A program made the position numbers and the translations under genes. DNA of 64,000 bases from Portulaca oleracea (Eukaryota > Streptophyta > Magnoliopsida > Caryophyllales > Portulacaceae), in the NCBI GenBank assembly GCA_029582165.1, contig CM055880.1, positions 4,216,001-4,280,000 on the forward strand, in the 5' to 3' direction. Below the pieces are notes generated by a model. The model ran no database searches. It was given only the letters and a program-made list of their open reading frames with translations, and was not told where the DNA came from. Every line of letters begins with the position of its first letter. Position 1 is the first letter of the stretch. This document shows, piece after piece, positions 12,596 to 24,307 of the stretch.

Positions 12596-12820
12596 TGTTC
12601 TTCTCTGCAGTGGGTAAAGTGTGGAAATGATATTGTATGGTCAATTGTGGAAAGTATAGTATGTTGCGGTACGGTACGATAGTTTGTGATAAAAGTGATG
12701 AGAGAGAAAATTATTGTGGCTATGATAAAGTGTGATATGCTATGGTGAGATGTCGTAGTTTGTGGATAATGTGGTAAATTGCGGTAAATGTGGTATGTTA
12801 CCATGGAAAAGAGCACGATC
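12596..12820. mobile_element. Tourist-like MITE, diverged
   Basis: Ends GATCGGTCATGTTCTTCTCT and, reverse-complemented, GATCGTGCTCTTTTCCATGG are imperfect inverted repeats. The inside is rich in the TGCGGTAAA/TGTGGTA motif also present at 47055-47143 and 60231-60460. The target duplication is not clear. Confidence 0.5.
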
Positions 12821-12835
12821 TATATATATCTACAC

Positions 12836-14360
12836 GAGAAAATACAAGGCCTTTGTACCCACCGAAGACAAGGTTCGTAAAAGACTATCAGGATGGATGG
12901 ATAAATTAGTCTCTTGGGCGAGGATGATGTTGTTGATAAAAGTTGTAACCCAATCAATTCTTACCTATGTTATGAGTGTTAAGTCACCCAGGAGCCTTTG
13001 TTTAGCCATTCGAAGTATCGCCAATAGATTTTGGCGGAGTCATGACTTGGACAAAAAGAAAATTTACTAGGTGGATTAGGATATAGATTATATGATGTGA
13101 AATAGAGGGTGCAATAAGATTTTGGGTCTCAAATCTTTTAGTGATGCTTTACTTGCAAAGAAAGTCTATAGATTCTTGAAGAGCTCTAGTACTATTGCTT
13201 GTAAAATTCTCAAGGCTGGATACTATAATGGTAGGAGCATTAATGTAGATCATTGATAAAGAAATTGGGCGATGGATAGAAGACAAGGTGCGAGAATGGT
13301 TCTTTGTTGCGATGTGGAACAAATCCTTGGAATTCCATCATACACTGCATGGACTAACGTCTCATTGGCGTGACACTTCATTTTAGATGATGAGTACATC
13401 GTCAAGTCGGGATACCAAGTAGCTAGAACTATTGAGAAGTTAATCAAGCCTTTCTTTACCCAATAAAATAATAATAAGTTTTTGACAAGGCTGCGGAATT
13501 GAACATCCCCTAAGGATAAGAGTTTTTGGTTGGAAGGCTAGTATTAGGGCTCTCACCACCAATCCAAACCTAACTAAATGACTGTCTGAATTCTCTACAT
13601 ACGAGATGTTATGTACGATACATACTCTTTTTTCCACGCCCTTTACAAGTTGCATCAAACTTATAGGTTAAATCCCCTTTGGCGAACAATTATGGATGGA
13701 TCTTAACCCTGCAATGTTTGACTATCTAGTTAAGGCGGGTAATGGGCTAGATGATGATCAATTTGACCATTTCGTTGTCATGATGTTGAATGGCTAGAAG
13801 GCTCCAAATGTATTCATGTATGGGTCAAGGAGAATGGTTGACAAGGAGTTTGATGCAAAAGTCATCAAATTTGTTAAGATTTACATAAAAGCAAAATAGA
13901 ACAAGCAATCCCCTAAGCTTGTCCAACAGGCAGTCATATAGTGTCCTCCAAGAGGTTGGTTTTTCAAATTCGATTATATGGGTGAGAACAGGTGTGAGTG
14001 GAGTTTTGTGATATGGAATCATATGGGAGCATTGAACTTGCAAGAAAAATACAAGACGAGGTTTTGTTTATCCTCTTGTGAAGGATGTCAAAGCATTTGC
14101 TTTTGGTATGATGTAAGCTCGGGACCATGGCTTCAAGAGGTTCATTCTGGAGGGTGACTCCAAGCTATCTATTGAAATAGTCAAGACTAGAAGGGGGTCG
14201 AAATAATACTAGTTCCTTTTTCATCAACTTTACTTTAAGTATTTGTGATTCGATGGATTTTGTTAGCTTTATTCATGTGAAAAGAGGTTGTAATTTTGTT
14301 GCTCATGCTATAATTTATATGCATTCTACATCTAATGGGAAGATAATAAAGATGATAGGT
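12836..14360 (+). pseudogene. Decayed LINE (non-LTR retrotransposon), 3' half of ORF2 with RNase H domain
   Basis: Seen on the plus strand in shifting frames: the end of a reverse transcriptase (KVRKRLSGWMDKLVSWA, LIKVVTQSILTYVMSV, FWRSHDLDKKKIYWVD), then zf-RVT-like text (ILKAGYYNGRSI; later DEYIVKSGYQVARTIE), then RNase H remnants near 14115-14340 (FKRFILEGDSKLSIEIVKT, FIHVKRGCNFVAHAI). Many stops and frameshifts show it is dead. An A-rich zone follows at about 14430-14455. Known: plant L1-type elements carry this RT, zf-RVT, RNase H order. The left boundary is uncertain; the 5' half is missing. Confidence 0.8.
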
Positions 14361-16286
14361 TGTCAAAACCTCAAAAGACGCGTGTGTTCTTAAACAATTA
14401 ATTAATATAATATTTCCCCTTTCTTATAGTAAAAATTATAAAAAAATTAAAAAAATTGTAAGCCCTTAAATGGGGTTGACTCAACATGTATTTTATTGTA
14501 ACTCTCGCAAAATGTATTTATTCTTAAACAAATATTATTGATTACACTCAACATGCTTATGTGTTCATGCTTTTCAGTACCTAAAATCTTACATCTTATG
14601 ATTTGCATTTACTTCATTCTCGTTTGAATACATAGACAATGTCGAAGCTCATATTTAAGGGAGGTTAAGAACTATGTTTAGCAGTTTCAGGGGACTATAA
14701 TACTAAAATTTTGATCGACTTCACATATCTCATTATACCATATAATTTGAAAAATGTGATATGTGCAAAAACAGACGAGGGTCATGGCCTAGATTTGTGC
14801 GTGGAATAATTTCAACAAAAGCTCAAGCAGAGAGTTAAGTCTTAATGATGATTTTATATGCTAACTTATACATCCTTTTATATGAATGTCATTTGGGTAT
14901 GAAACGTAGACGGTGCAAATGCTCCCCTTAACCTCGAGCAAATAAATAAGGGCGATGTCGAGATCCGAACATAAGACTTTACTTGATTTTGATATCAAGT
15001 GAAATCATCTCAATCAAAAGATTAAGCTAATGATTAAAGACTCAATATACTTTTATACTCTAACATTATCCGTACATAGCTTTGTCCCTACTTGAATAAT
15101 CAAGCGCATATGTGAAGAGTTAAATTGCCCACTATCATTAACATACCCTAAATATCGTGGTTTTGACTTGTGTTTGCTCCCATACTTAGCACAACACTTC
15201 TCTGTAATTTTTAGCGAATTTGAAAACTTTGTCTCAATTTTATTGATTTTTTTTGTTTATTTTTTATGACTTTCCCCTTTTTACTCTTAAAAAGGTCATA
15301 ATAATTGTTCAGATTCTCAAAAACATATCTAAAAAATCTTTTGATAACTAAATTTCATAAGTTTTTTGGGCAGGTATTTAAAAAACTAAAAAAATTCAAA
15401 ATTCAAAAAATCACAAAGAGAAAATATGGGTTTAAATCTGGTACTAATCGGAACCGTTTATGTACAAAACAAAGTATGGATTATTATCATCTAATTGCCG
15501 AAAGCAGTTATTGCCTTATTGGTATCTAATTTTCACTTTTTTTGGGTAAAATTTAACACCGTGGTGGACCTATGTAGGTACTCCAAGGCGTATCATATAA
15601 CAATTGTTTCTAAACCTATATTGACCTTCACTCTAAATAGATTTAGTAAATTTATTATAGTTAGGAAACCTGATATAATAAAGAAACTTAAATAATTTTT
15701 TGATACAACTAGGAGCACAAATTATGATGCGATCAAACAATTGAATGATTTTAGGACACTTTTCCAACGTTTTTCTCTAACTTTTTGGGTGTTTTGGCTT
15801 TAGATCTACAACGAGCATCGCAAGAAAGCTTCTAATGTATTTAACATAGCATGTAGTTGATGGTCCCAAGACCATCATACATTATGGTCCCAATTGCTTT
15901 GAAATAGGCCACTTGTACAATAAATAATTTTTTCTTGATAGACTAAAACTTCGATTGCAGGAATAAATAGTGTGACAACACGTTACTTTATGGCCTGAAG
16001 TTCCTAATCTCATTTCTATATTAAACCACATCAATTGCTTGGTTAATGCCAATGAAACTTGTGAATTATCTAGCCAAACTCGAATCTTTCGAATTATATG
16101 GTTATCAAGTTTAGTAACTTCAATTTTTTTGGAGCGAAGATATCAAATTGTTCTTGACATACATATATAGCCTATTACGTTTATAAACGTTGGATAATGG
16201 GATGGTTACCACTTAGTTGCCACCTCATTGGTTAATAACTTTAATTATTTATCACACAATATATATCTCTCTCACACGTAGATATA
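14361..16286. other. Gene-free spacer
   Basis: AT-rich. The only recognisable item is the minus-strand LTR-end/primer-site footprint near 14960-15075 (separate entry). ORFs of 66-74 aa between 15305 and 15695 have no family resemblance and biased composition. Confidence 0.6.
14960..15075 (-). mobile_element. LTR-retroelement footprint: LTR 3' end plus primer-binding site
   Basis: Read on the minus strand: GTATAAAAGTAT (TATA-like), then ATTAGCTTAATCTTTTGATT and GAGATGATTTCACTTGATATC. The order TATA, TTAGCTTAAxCTTTTG, GAGATG, TGRTATCARAG-like resembles the junction of many plant LTRs with their initiator-Met tRNA primer site. A similar footprint lies at 63868-63985 on the plus strand. No coding region follows. 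Confidence 0.45.
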
Positions 16287-16398
16287 GGGGTTTTGACTTC
16301 AATTAATTTGTATTCACAGGCAAGTGACGAGAAATAATTCAAATTGACTTTTTGATTGACACTGTGTTAAATCTTTTATATTTTTAGCAATAAAAAAT
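16287..16398. mobile_element. Partial copy of the long-TIR MITE
   Basis: GGGGTTTTGACTTCAATTAA and following text track the left half of the 3560-3833 element, including AAATAATTCAAAT and TTTTTAGCAAT. It is cut off by the next MITE. Confidence 0.6.
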
Positions 16399-16641
16399 CC
16401 ATCTCAATTAATTTGTCCAATTTCATTTTTCACGGTTTTTGATACAATACTTTGACTACTATTTTTCACATTTTATCTTAGCAAGATTAGTAATATTGTA
16501 TTAATGTAAAAATATTTTTCATCACAAATCTAACAGTGGTAGGATTGCTAGCCTTATACAATAACTCATCATATAATTTAATAAATTAACGATGACCTAA
16601 TTAATCAAAAAACTTGGACAATTTATATGGGACGGAGGAGG
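16399..16641. mobile_element. Stowaway-like MITE bordering the truncated duplicate gene
   Basis: Right end GGGACGGAGGAG with family-like internal blocks (TTTTTCATCACAAATCTAAC). The left TIR is eroded (ATCTCAATTAATTTGTCCAA). The duplicated 5' region of the CCAR1-like gene begins a few bases beyond this element, so it marks or obscures the duplication breakpoint. Confidence 0.6.
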
Positions 16642-16649
16642 TAAATCCT

Positions 16650-19126
16650 ATAAACAATTAAACTCTTTGTTAGGATTTTACAATCTGAAATCCAAAGTAT
16701 AAAAACCCTAACCCTTCATCCTCAAAAGGCCAAAATCCAACCCTAAACCCTGTCTTAAATCCCCGCCCCTTCCAATCGTCTCTGTCTTAAACCCTAAACC
16801 CTAACCCTTCATTCTCACTCTCTTCCATCCTTGGCCGCGCGAAAGTATATCGCCGGCGACTTTCCGACTCCGGTATCTGTCGCCTCCGCCACCGCCACCG
16901 CCACCGCCACCGCCACCGCCACCGCCACCGCCACCGCCGATCACTGAAAACCATGTAAGCTTCTTCCTGCTGTCTAGCTGGTATGGATTTTTGAGTTTTT
17001 CTCCCACACTCTTTTGCGGGCGATTCTAAGACCTTGTTATACCTGAGGATGCAGTTTCAGTCTGAAAAACTTAGTTGAATAGAAAAACTTTGCCATTGAA
17101 TTTGGGCTTCAGTGTGATTGAAAGTGTTGTTGTTTTTTGTTTTTTCTCATCGTTTAGGACATTCATCTCCTCCCGCCATTCTTAAGACACGTTTTTGGGG
17201 GGCAAAGTCTGCTTTTGTTGATACAATGACTTATATTGTAAGATAAGAATTCGCATATGCATGGATTGTTGCAATTGATGTATATCCCAAAAACTACCCT
17301 AAAAAAGATTGTTGTATAGTGTATACTTGTATTTTCTGGGTGCAAATTATTGCCTTTTGATTCCACGACTTTAAGCTAACAGTTAATGTATATATGAATT
17401 ATCAAGAATGTATACCTAGAAAAACTAGACATTCTTTTGTGTGCAAATTTGGCTTTCTTGAATTTCGATACTATGACTGATAAACTACTACACTTTGAAA
17501 TAGAACTAACCTGTGAAATCCTTCATTGATTTAAGTGTTTCAGCATTGTGTCTGATGTATTTCTGTTTCCCCCTCTTTTAAGTGTGTAGTCATGTATCCA
17601 TCTCGTAGAAGTAATGCTTATGGAAAGCCATCCCACCCTTCGCAATCGTCTTACGGACAGAATGTGAGTACCTTTTTGTGTGGTTCCTGAATGTTACTTT
17701 TTCTGTTCCTCTTTCTTTTGACATCTTTGTTCTCTATTTTGGTTCACTGAATACTAATTGGGTTTTTCTCGAGTTCAATGGAATCAACCACTTCATGCAT
17801 TCCAGTGATTGAGGGGGACATTGGCTATATCTAAAGTCCTTCAGGCCTCGTGTTAGGGGGGGGGGGTGTTGTATTGTGATTTGATTCCTTTGCAATTTGA
17901 ATTCGTATCTTTTGCTATGCAATCCATGAACTTCTGTGTATTATTTGTTAAGGTTTCTGCATTGAATGCTAATGGTTCGGGACAACCAGCTATGGAAAGG
18001 CGCAATAATTTTGGATCAATTACTGCTGATTCTCCTAAGTATGCGACTGCACATTATGTGTCTCCATCAAGCCATGGACATGGACACAAATCTGAACGCT
18101 TAATCCGTGAGGAAATTGATGATTATCCATCATTAGAGAGAAGGCAATACGCTGAGCGCCAAGGTACTCCTTATCCAGGGAGGGAGCTTCCTGCAGAAGC
18201 AGTCGGGAGATATGCTGATCCCGTTGCGTATAGCAGCCAACGTAGGGTATGAGATTTCTCTTATTTAACTTTTGGTTGGTGGTGAAATATAGCTTAGTGC
18301 TGTTATGAGCTGAAGGAACTTGATGTTATTTCAGATATTTAGGCACTCTTTCTTTAAATTACTCGGGTACTTACTACATAAGTTCTTTGCTTAATGATGT
18401 TGTCAAACTTATGGTAGTACCTACTCGTGCATGATATTAATTCTGTTGGTATCTGTATATGACTTATGAAAAAATTATTAATTGATTAAATTTGATGACA
18501 ATTGACAAGCTAGGGTGGCTTTTAATGTAGACAATATGGAAATTATAACCTCTTTGATAAAAAAGATCTCTCTTTTTATTTTGAATGAGCGTTGCCTACA
18601 TACTTTAGATGGCTCTAAAAATTACTTCATGCTGCAATGTGAAAAATGAGATAAGAATTGCTTATTGAAGAGTGGTCTCAGTGGTGTTAGCTTTCAAACA
18701 ATCTGCACATAGAGAATAAGGGATCCAACAAAGAGTGCGTTTGATCACTGTGAAACAATTTACATGACCTGAAGATATCAAATAGTTCCTTCGATTAACC
18801 CACTTTTTTGTCAGAATAACTCGTTTTCTTTGGTTCACATTGTTTTTTGGCCTATGCTCATGCTATTTTTTGAGTGCTTTTGTTTATCTTTCAGTCAGAG
18901 TTGTATGACCCCCTTGATCCAGTACTTCGCCAGGAACAGATGATGAAGTCTCAGTCATTGCAACCCTCTTTGCAAGAGGGTGCCAGGTACATTTGGTGAA
19001 TACTAGCTTGTGTTGTCTTTTGAAAGTTTTATGTTAATTAATGTCACCTTTAATCCACTGATGTGAAAGCCTTCTGATTGATAGCAGTATCAATTAGCCT
19101 TTCTCACAACTGGTTGGGATTAGGGC
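16650..19126 (+). pseudogene. Truncated duplicate of the CCAR1/RSA1-like gene (5' part only)
   Basis: Homologous to 23322-26247: promoter, 5' UTR exon (ends 16954), first intron, coding exon 17592-17663 (MYPSRRSNAYGKPS...), exon 17953-18246 (VSALNANGSGQP... to VAYSSQRR) and exon 18895-18986 (SELYDPLDPVLRQEQ). The equivalent of exon 3 (72 codons) and its flanks are deleted, but as both flanking introns are phase 0 the frame survives. Homology stops at 19126, inside the following intron, where copia-like DNA begins. Splice sites of the remaining exons look intact. If transcribed, reading past 18986 meets TGA at 18997-18999, giving about 156 aa of only the low-complexity N-terminus. Most likely a pseudogene; expression cannot be excluded. 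Confidence 0.85.
16885..16938 (+). repeat. (CCGCCA)n expansion in the duplicated 5' UTR
   Basis: About nine CCGCCA units just before the UTR donor site. The intact copy has only a short CCGCC-rich stretch at the same place (about 23546-23566), so this expanded after, or differed at, the duplication. Confidence 0.9.
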
Positions 19127-20028
19127 AAAATTGTTATTAATGCATTTATTATAAAAAACTATTTATAGGTACTCTACGTTCAATGGAAACTAATTTTAGG
19201 ACTCTGTGTTTCTAGAAAACATTTTAGGTCTCTAGGTTATGGGGGAAACTATTTAAAATAACATTTCAGTGAAAAAACTTTATCCCTGGTCAATTTTAGT
19301 AGATATCGGTGAGTTTAACCTTGCTTGATTATGTGCGTCATCAGTTTTGAATATAAATTTAAATTAGTTAAACTTATTGTTTTTATTAGAATTAGCTCTT
19401 AGCCTCATTGGATGAGGCGCACAAGTTTTGTAATATGGAGAGGAGCTCAATTGCAACAAGGATGAAGGTTCAAGTGAGGGCCATATCCATAGAGTTGCAA
19501 ATACAAAGAGTTCTTGAAGACTAGGCTTAGTTAAATGGTTTGATTAAGTTTAAGTGACCATACTAGGAGTTTTATTTCTAATGTTATAAATTGTTTATAG
19601 CATGTTTATTATGCCTTTTATGCTTATTTGCTATGGTTCACTTAGGGTAATAAAATCTACTCCGAAAATTTGAATTTATGATTGCTCACCCTAACGGACA
19701 TCATTTAGATAATGAATTGTTTTGGTAAAGCGAGTTATTCTGTAAGTCATTAATAAGTTGGGTGTGATTATAGTTTGTTCAAAATAGCTATTAAAATAGT
19801 TTTGGGTTAAAAATAATAAAGAAATGTTTAGATATTTGATTTACCAAATGCAAAAGGGTTTAAGTTTTAGTTGGACTAGAGTCTGCTTAAGCTTACGTGT
19901 CTTGTGGGTCTTGGTTTAAAACATGTAAAGCATAATTAAATGGTGGTTTAACTTGAAATGAAACGGTTTAGTTTATACTGTTGATGAATAATAACTAAAT
20001 TGACCTGTTAATGCCTTGTAGATTCACT
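19127..20028 (+). other. Probable leader of a degraded copia element; no LTR identified
   Basis: Non-coding stretch between the breakpoint of the duplicated gene and the gag start. I could not find a TG..CA LTR or a tRNA-Met primer site. By position it is probably the element's untranslated leader. Confidence 0.4.
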
Positions 20029-21165
20029 ATGTCAAATCTCCCCAACGACACCATCAACCTTCGTTCTTTCCTTGAGTAGGAGAAACTCACTGGTCCCAAT
20101 TTTCTTGATTGGTACCGAAACTTGAGAATTGTCCTCAGGGCTGAACAGCAAGGCTATGTTCTTGAAAAGCCTAAAAGTGAACAACCTGCAATCGATGCCT
20201 CGGAAGCTGAGAAAGCCAATTGGAAACGTCATGAGGATGATGATGTCCAGGTGGCGTGTTTGATGTTGGCGACAATGTCTCCCCATCTTCAAATACAGTT
20301 TGAAGATAAGGCTGCTTATGAAATTATAACTCAATTGAAAAGCATGTTTCAAGAACATGCTAGAATTGAGAGATTTGAGACAATTCGCCAGATCAATCAA
20401 TCAAAGCTTGAGGAAGGCAAGCCTGTTGGGCCTCATGTGTTGAAGATGATTGGTCTTTTTGACAATATGACAAGGTTAGGTTTACCCTTTGAGCAAGAGT
20501 TAGCAACTAACATCATCTTATCTTCCTTGCATGATGGTTTTGGCCCTTTTAGGCTAAACTATATCATGCAAGGTTATGACAAAACCCTAATGGACCTACA
20601 TGCGATGTTGGTCACTGCTGAGAGGGACACAAAGGTAGCTCTCAAAGCCACCTCCAATGTCCTCATGGTAAAAAAGGGAAATGGTTTCAAGAAGACTGCC
20701 AAAGGCAAGAAGACTGCCGAAGGCAAGAAGAGTCCTGTCAAGAAGAAAGGCAAGGGTAAAGTTGTTGCCCCCAAACCATAAACAGGACCAACTCCCGACC
20801 AGGAGTGCTTTTACTGTAATGGCAAAGGACACTGGAAGAGGAATTGTACAAAGTATCTCGAAGACTTGAAGAATGGAAACGTGGTTCCCAATTCAGGTAC
20901 ATACGTGATTGCAATTAGCCTTACTGTCTCTATTTTATGTGTATCGGACAACTATATGAAACTCCCATTTGTGGAAACGTGCAGAGATATGAACCTAAGC
21001 ATGGAAAAGAAGCAAAGAGTTGCAGCTTTAGGCGTAGAAACTTATTGTTTATCTTTACTTTCCGAATTTGTAATCGAACTAAATGATACTAGTTATTATG
21101 TTTTTGTAGTAAATCAGGATTTGATTTCAGTTTCAGTTTTGGGAAAAAAAGGTTATTCTTTTTAA
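20029..21165 (+). pseudogene. Ty1/copia retrotransposon remnant: gag and start of pol
   Basis: One reading frame from ATG 20029 to 21165 broken by two stops (TAG 20077-20079, TAA 20779-20781). Seen: gag text (LTGPNFLDWYRNLRIVLRAE, VACLMLATMSPHLQ, LKSMFQEHARIERFE, ILSSLHDGFGPFRLNY), a lysine-rich tail, a CCHC zinc knuckle CFYCNGKGHWKRNC (20806-20847) and a degraded GAG-pre-integrase segment (ETYCLSLLSEFVIELND, DLISVSVLGKKGYSF). Protease, integrase, RT and RNase H are absent. Known: this is the gag/UBN2-type layout of plant copia elements, cytoplasmic virus-like particle proteins. Dead element. Confidence 0.9.
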
Positions 21166-21239
21166 GTTGCAAATGTTGTTTGCTCTTTTTTAGAGATTTA
21201 ATTTGTTTATGGTGCATACGTTCGTGGGAATGACCTTTA

Positions 21240-21490
21240 TTTTTATGGATGAAGGTGCTGAGAAAAGTTGTAGCGCCATCAATTATTGCCTATGCTATCC
21301 ATAAAAAAAAAGGAACAAATAAATTATTGCCTATGCTATGAGTGTTTTTAAATTACTTGAGCTTCTAATGATGCTTTACTTGCAAAGAAAGCCTAGAGAG
21401 CTTTGAAGAACCTTAACGACTCCTTTAGCGTGAAACTTCACTTCAGATGATGTGTATACTTCACTTCAGATGATGATTACATCTAAAAAT
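21240..21490 (+). mobile_element. Small LINE fragment, internally deleted
   Basis: Blocks match the decayed LINE at 12836-14360 in the same order: CCTATGCTATGAGTGTT, ATGATGCTTTACTTGCAAAG, then AAACTTCACTTCAGATGATG. The sequence between the blocks is missing. There is no coding capacity. Confidence 0.6.
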
Positions 21491-21613
21491 AAACCAAATG
21501 ATTTGTTGAAATGTTTACATTATGATTTCTTTTTTCCTTTCTCTTTATTCCTAACTCTATTTATTTATGTATCTGAAAAGAAAAAAAAGTATAAGAGAAA
21601 CTACATTACTGAA

Positions 21614-21887
21614 TAGAGCTGACAAAAATTCGGGTCCGAGTAAATCCAGGTCGGACAAATTCGGACAATGTCAAAATTCGGACGAGAAATTCATGTCCGG
21701 ACCCGGTTTTATTTCGGGTCAAACCGGGTCGGACAATTCGGACGAAGCTAAAATCGGGTTCGGACAATAGAAAAAAGAGAAATTTTATGTCCGAATATTC
21801 GGTCAATTCGATCAATATAAAAATTAGGATGGAAAATCTATGTCCAGACCCGGTTTTTCCGGGTCGGACAAAATTTTGCCAGCTCTA
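21614..21887. mobile_element. hAT-like MITE, complete, with 8-bp target duplication
   Basis: TIRs TAGAGCTGACAAAA (left) and TAGAGCTGGCAAAA (reverse complement of the right end), 13 of 14 matching. Flanked by TTACTGAA at 21606-21613 and 21888-21895, an exact 8-bp duplication as hAT elements make. The inside consists of repeated CGGGTCGGACAA and TTCGGACGA motifs in both orientations. 274 bp, no ORF of its own. It is the best-preserved member of a family with copies at 40714, 45002, 49714 and 61913. Confidence 0.9.
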
Positions 21888-22894
21888 TTACTGAATAAAA
21901 CACGGTATACATAAGAGCAACTCCAATATATAACTCCTACTTCAACAACTTGACCTAGTAAAATTGAAGACTCAAAGCACACAAATTTGTCTTGCTTTGA
22001 GTTGTCAACAATCCCCACCCAAGTGTTCATGCATATGGGATTGTTTGATTTTTGTTTAATTTTAAACCTCATGGTTTTATACAATGACATATATTACATA
22101 ATTGAAAGCAGAATTGTAATTGTATTTATATAAATTTGTATACAAATATCATAATGAGATTGTCTTAAAATATATTTATTTCTCTATGGATATGTTTATC
22201 TACAATGTAGTTTCTGAAGGATGACTTTTTAGAGGTAACATAGTTAATAATAACTTAATTTTGAATAATTTTTAAATTTTAGTATTGGGATAGTAATCAC
22301 TAGATGTTATTTTAGTAAAAGAATATTTCTAATATATTGCTAGCTATCTTATTTATCGTGTTATCTTAATTTTGTTACATGCTCCTTTTTCTTTTTTGCT
22401 TTTCCCTCGGGTTAGAATGATAAATAATTAACCTCTAGTTTTTATTTTTTGGCCAAATTAGCCTACAATTGATATTTCACAATATTACCTTAGTCATGTA
22501 ATCTATTATGAAGCCAACAATATAATGATACTCATGAGTAGTTATAGAGTCGTGTTATGTTAAACATTGTTTTAAATATTTTAATTCAATATTTTTAAAT
22601 ATATATTTCTCAAAAAAAAAAATTAAAAAAAATATATATACATATACATTTATGGAGAATTGGAGATAATTATTTATATATTTTTGAAGTATGATATTTT
22701 AATTTTGTGCATCTTAAATTTTGTAAATAAAAAAAACTATATAATTATTATTGAAACAATAAAAAAATTTCATTAGTATATCAATATTATTATTATTATT
22801 ATTACTACGAAGACAAAAGAAACACAAAACTCCCACTTGTCTTATGGAACATTTGATGGGTAAAATTCTCCAAAAATAATGCCCAAATTCCCTT
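21888..22894. other. AT-rich spacer, nothing recognised
   Basis: Contains low-complexity A/T runs and an (ATT)n tract near 22786-22803. No gene or clear element is visible. Confidence 0.6.
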
Positions 22895-23107
22895 GTATTT
22901 TTTTTGAAAAGAAGGCAGCTGAAGCAATTTTATTGAGATAAAGAGGACATGTGGTTTTGTCCATCAAAGGTAACCAACTCAATTACCTCTGCTTGGCATT
23001 CCCCCATCCAAACTATAAGTTTTTGATTCACAGCTAGCCTTGCTAGTTTATGGGCTACTTCATTACAATCTCTCCTACAGAAACTGAATTTAACTGATTC
23101 AAAATTC
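22895..23107 (-). pseudogene. LINE 3' end: RNase H domain remnant
   Basis: On the minus strand the frame reads FCRRDCNEVAHKLARLAVNQ, then IVWMGECQAEVIELV, then SLSQ and a stop. This resembles the C-terminal RNase H (RVT_3) end of plant LINE ORF2. An A-rich run (plus-strand T run at about 22899-22907) follows, in keeping with a retroposed 3' end. Only the last ~65 codons remain. Confidence 0.75.
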
Positions 23108-23389
23108 TCTTATATTTGGTTGAATGTAACGAGTGAAAAAAAAGTTATGACAAAATCCATTTCCATACTCTACCTCATAAACTATTTTATGGAAAGGGAT
23201 AAGAAATTTTTTTATCAAATTCCTTTTTCCTGATATTTTTCAGAATACACCCTTCACATATAATATCCTTTAAACAATTAATATATCCCCTCAAGGAAAA
23301 AATAAATAAATTAATATATGATCTTTAAACAATTAAACCCCTTATTAGTTAGTAGTAAGTACTCGAAGTAAATACGATCTGAAATCCAA

Positions 23390-23581
23390 ACTTTAAGAAC
23401 CCTAACCCTTCATCCTCGAAGGCCCAAACCCAAACCCTAAAACCTTTCCTCAATCTCCGTCCCCTTCCAATCGTCTCTGTCGTTCTCCTCCACCGTTGGC
23501 CGCGCGAAGACATCTCGCCGGCGAGTTTCCGACTCCAGTAACTTATCGCCGCCTCCGCCGCCGTCGATAACTGAAAACCAT
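23390..23581 (+). other. 5' UTR exon of the CCAR1/RSA1-like gene
   Basis: Rich in CCCTAACC and CCAAACCC boxes (telobox-like AACCCTAA motifs common near starts of plant housekeeping genes). It ends AAAACCAT with the donor GTAAGC at 23582. The UTR intron 23582-24305 ends TGTGTAG, two bases before the ATG at 24308. The transcription start is not determined. The same structure is seen in the truncated duplicate, which supports its reality. Confidence 0.7.
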
Positions 23582-24307
23582 GTAAGCTACTTCTGTTGCT
23601 TGTTCTGTTATACCTGACGATTCTAAGACCTTGTTATACCTGACGATGTAATTTCAGGCTGAAAAACGCATATCCGATCTCGAATTGTAAGATGCTTGCT
23701 ACTGGAGTGTTCTTATCTATCTTGGTCGAATAGAGAACTTTACCGTTGAATTTGGGTTTCAGTGTGATTGAAAGTGGTGTTTTGTTGTTTCTCATAATCG
23801 TTTACGATGGTTCTTTCCTTAGGACATTCTTTTTCGAGTGCAAATTCTGCTTTTGTAATATAAATGACACATGTAATAAAAATTCATATTTACATGAATT
23901 ATTGCAATTGATATATATCCCCAAAACTACGCTAAGACGCTAAGTAAAAGATTTTGTAAAAATTTTCTGGTACAAATTGTTGCCTTTTGATTTCATGACT
24001 TTATGCTAGCAATTAATGTATGCATGAATAGGGTAGCAAGAATGTATATACCCTAGGAAAAAGGTAGACACTGTTGGGGGTTTAAATTCCGCTTTCTTCG
24101 ATCTTGATACTATGACTGATAAACTACTACAGTAACAGTTTGTGCACACACCAATGAAGGAAAGAGTATTCATGAGAAAACCTCCTACCGAAAAATAAGG
24201 GACAAATGCATTGCAATAGAACTAACTCGTGAAAGCTTTCTTTGATTTAAATGATTCAGCATTGTGTCTGATGCCTTTCTGTTTCCCCATCTTTTGAGTG
24301 TGTAGTC

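Noticed and set aside
12762..13070. 102-aa ORF as an independent gene
   Set aside because: Its second half is LINE reverse-transcriptase sequence that continues in other frames downstream; the first half is MITE-derived.
16885..16938. CRISPR-like array
   Set aside because: It is an uninterrupted hexanucleotide repeat with no spacers, in a plant 5' UTR.
16801..17007. 68-aa poly-Gly minus-strand ORF
   Set aside because: Artefact of the (CCGCCA)n repeat read antisense.
20122..20781. 219-aa ORF as a host gene
   Set aside because: It is the gag part of a copia element: it continues in frame past a stop into a CCHC knuckle and a pre-integrase segment, and its 5' end has a nonsense codon.
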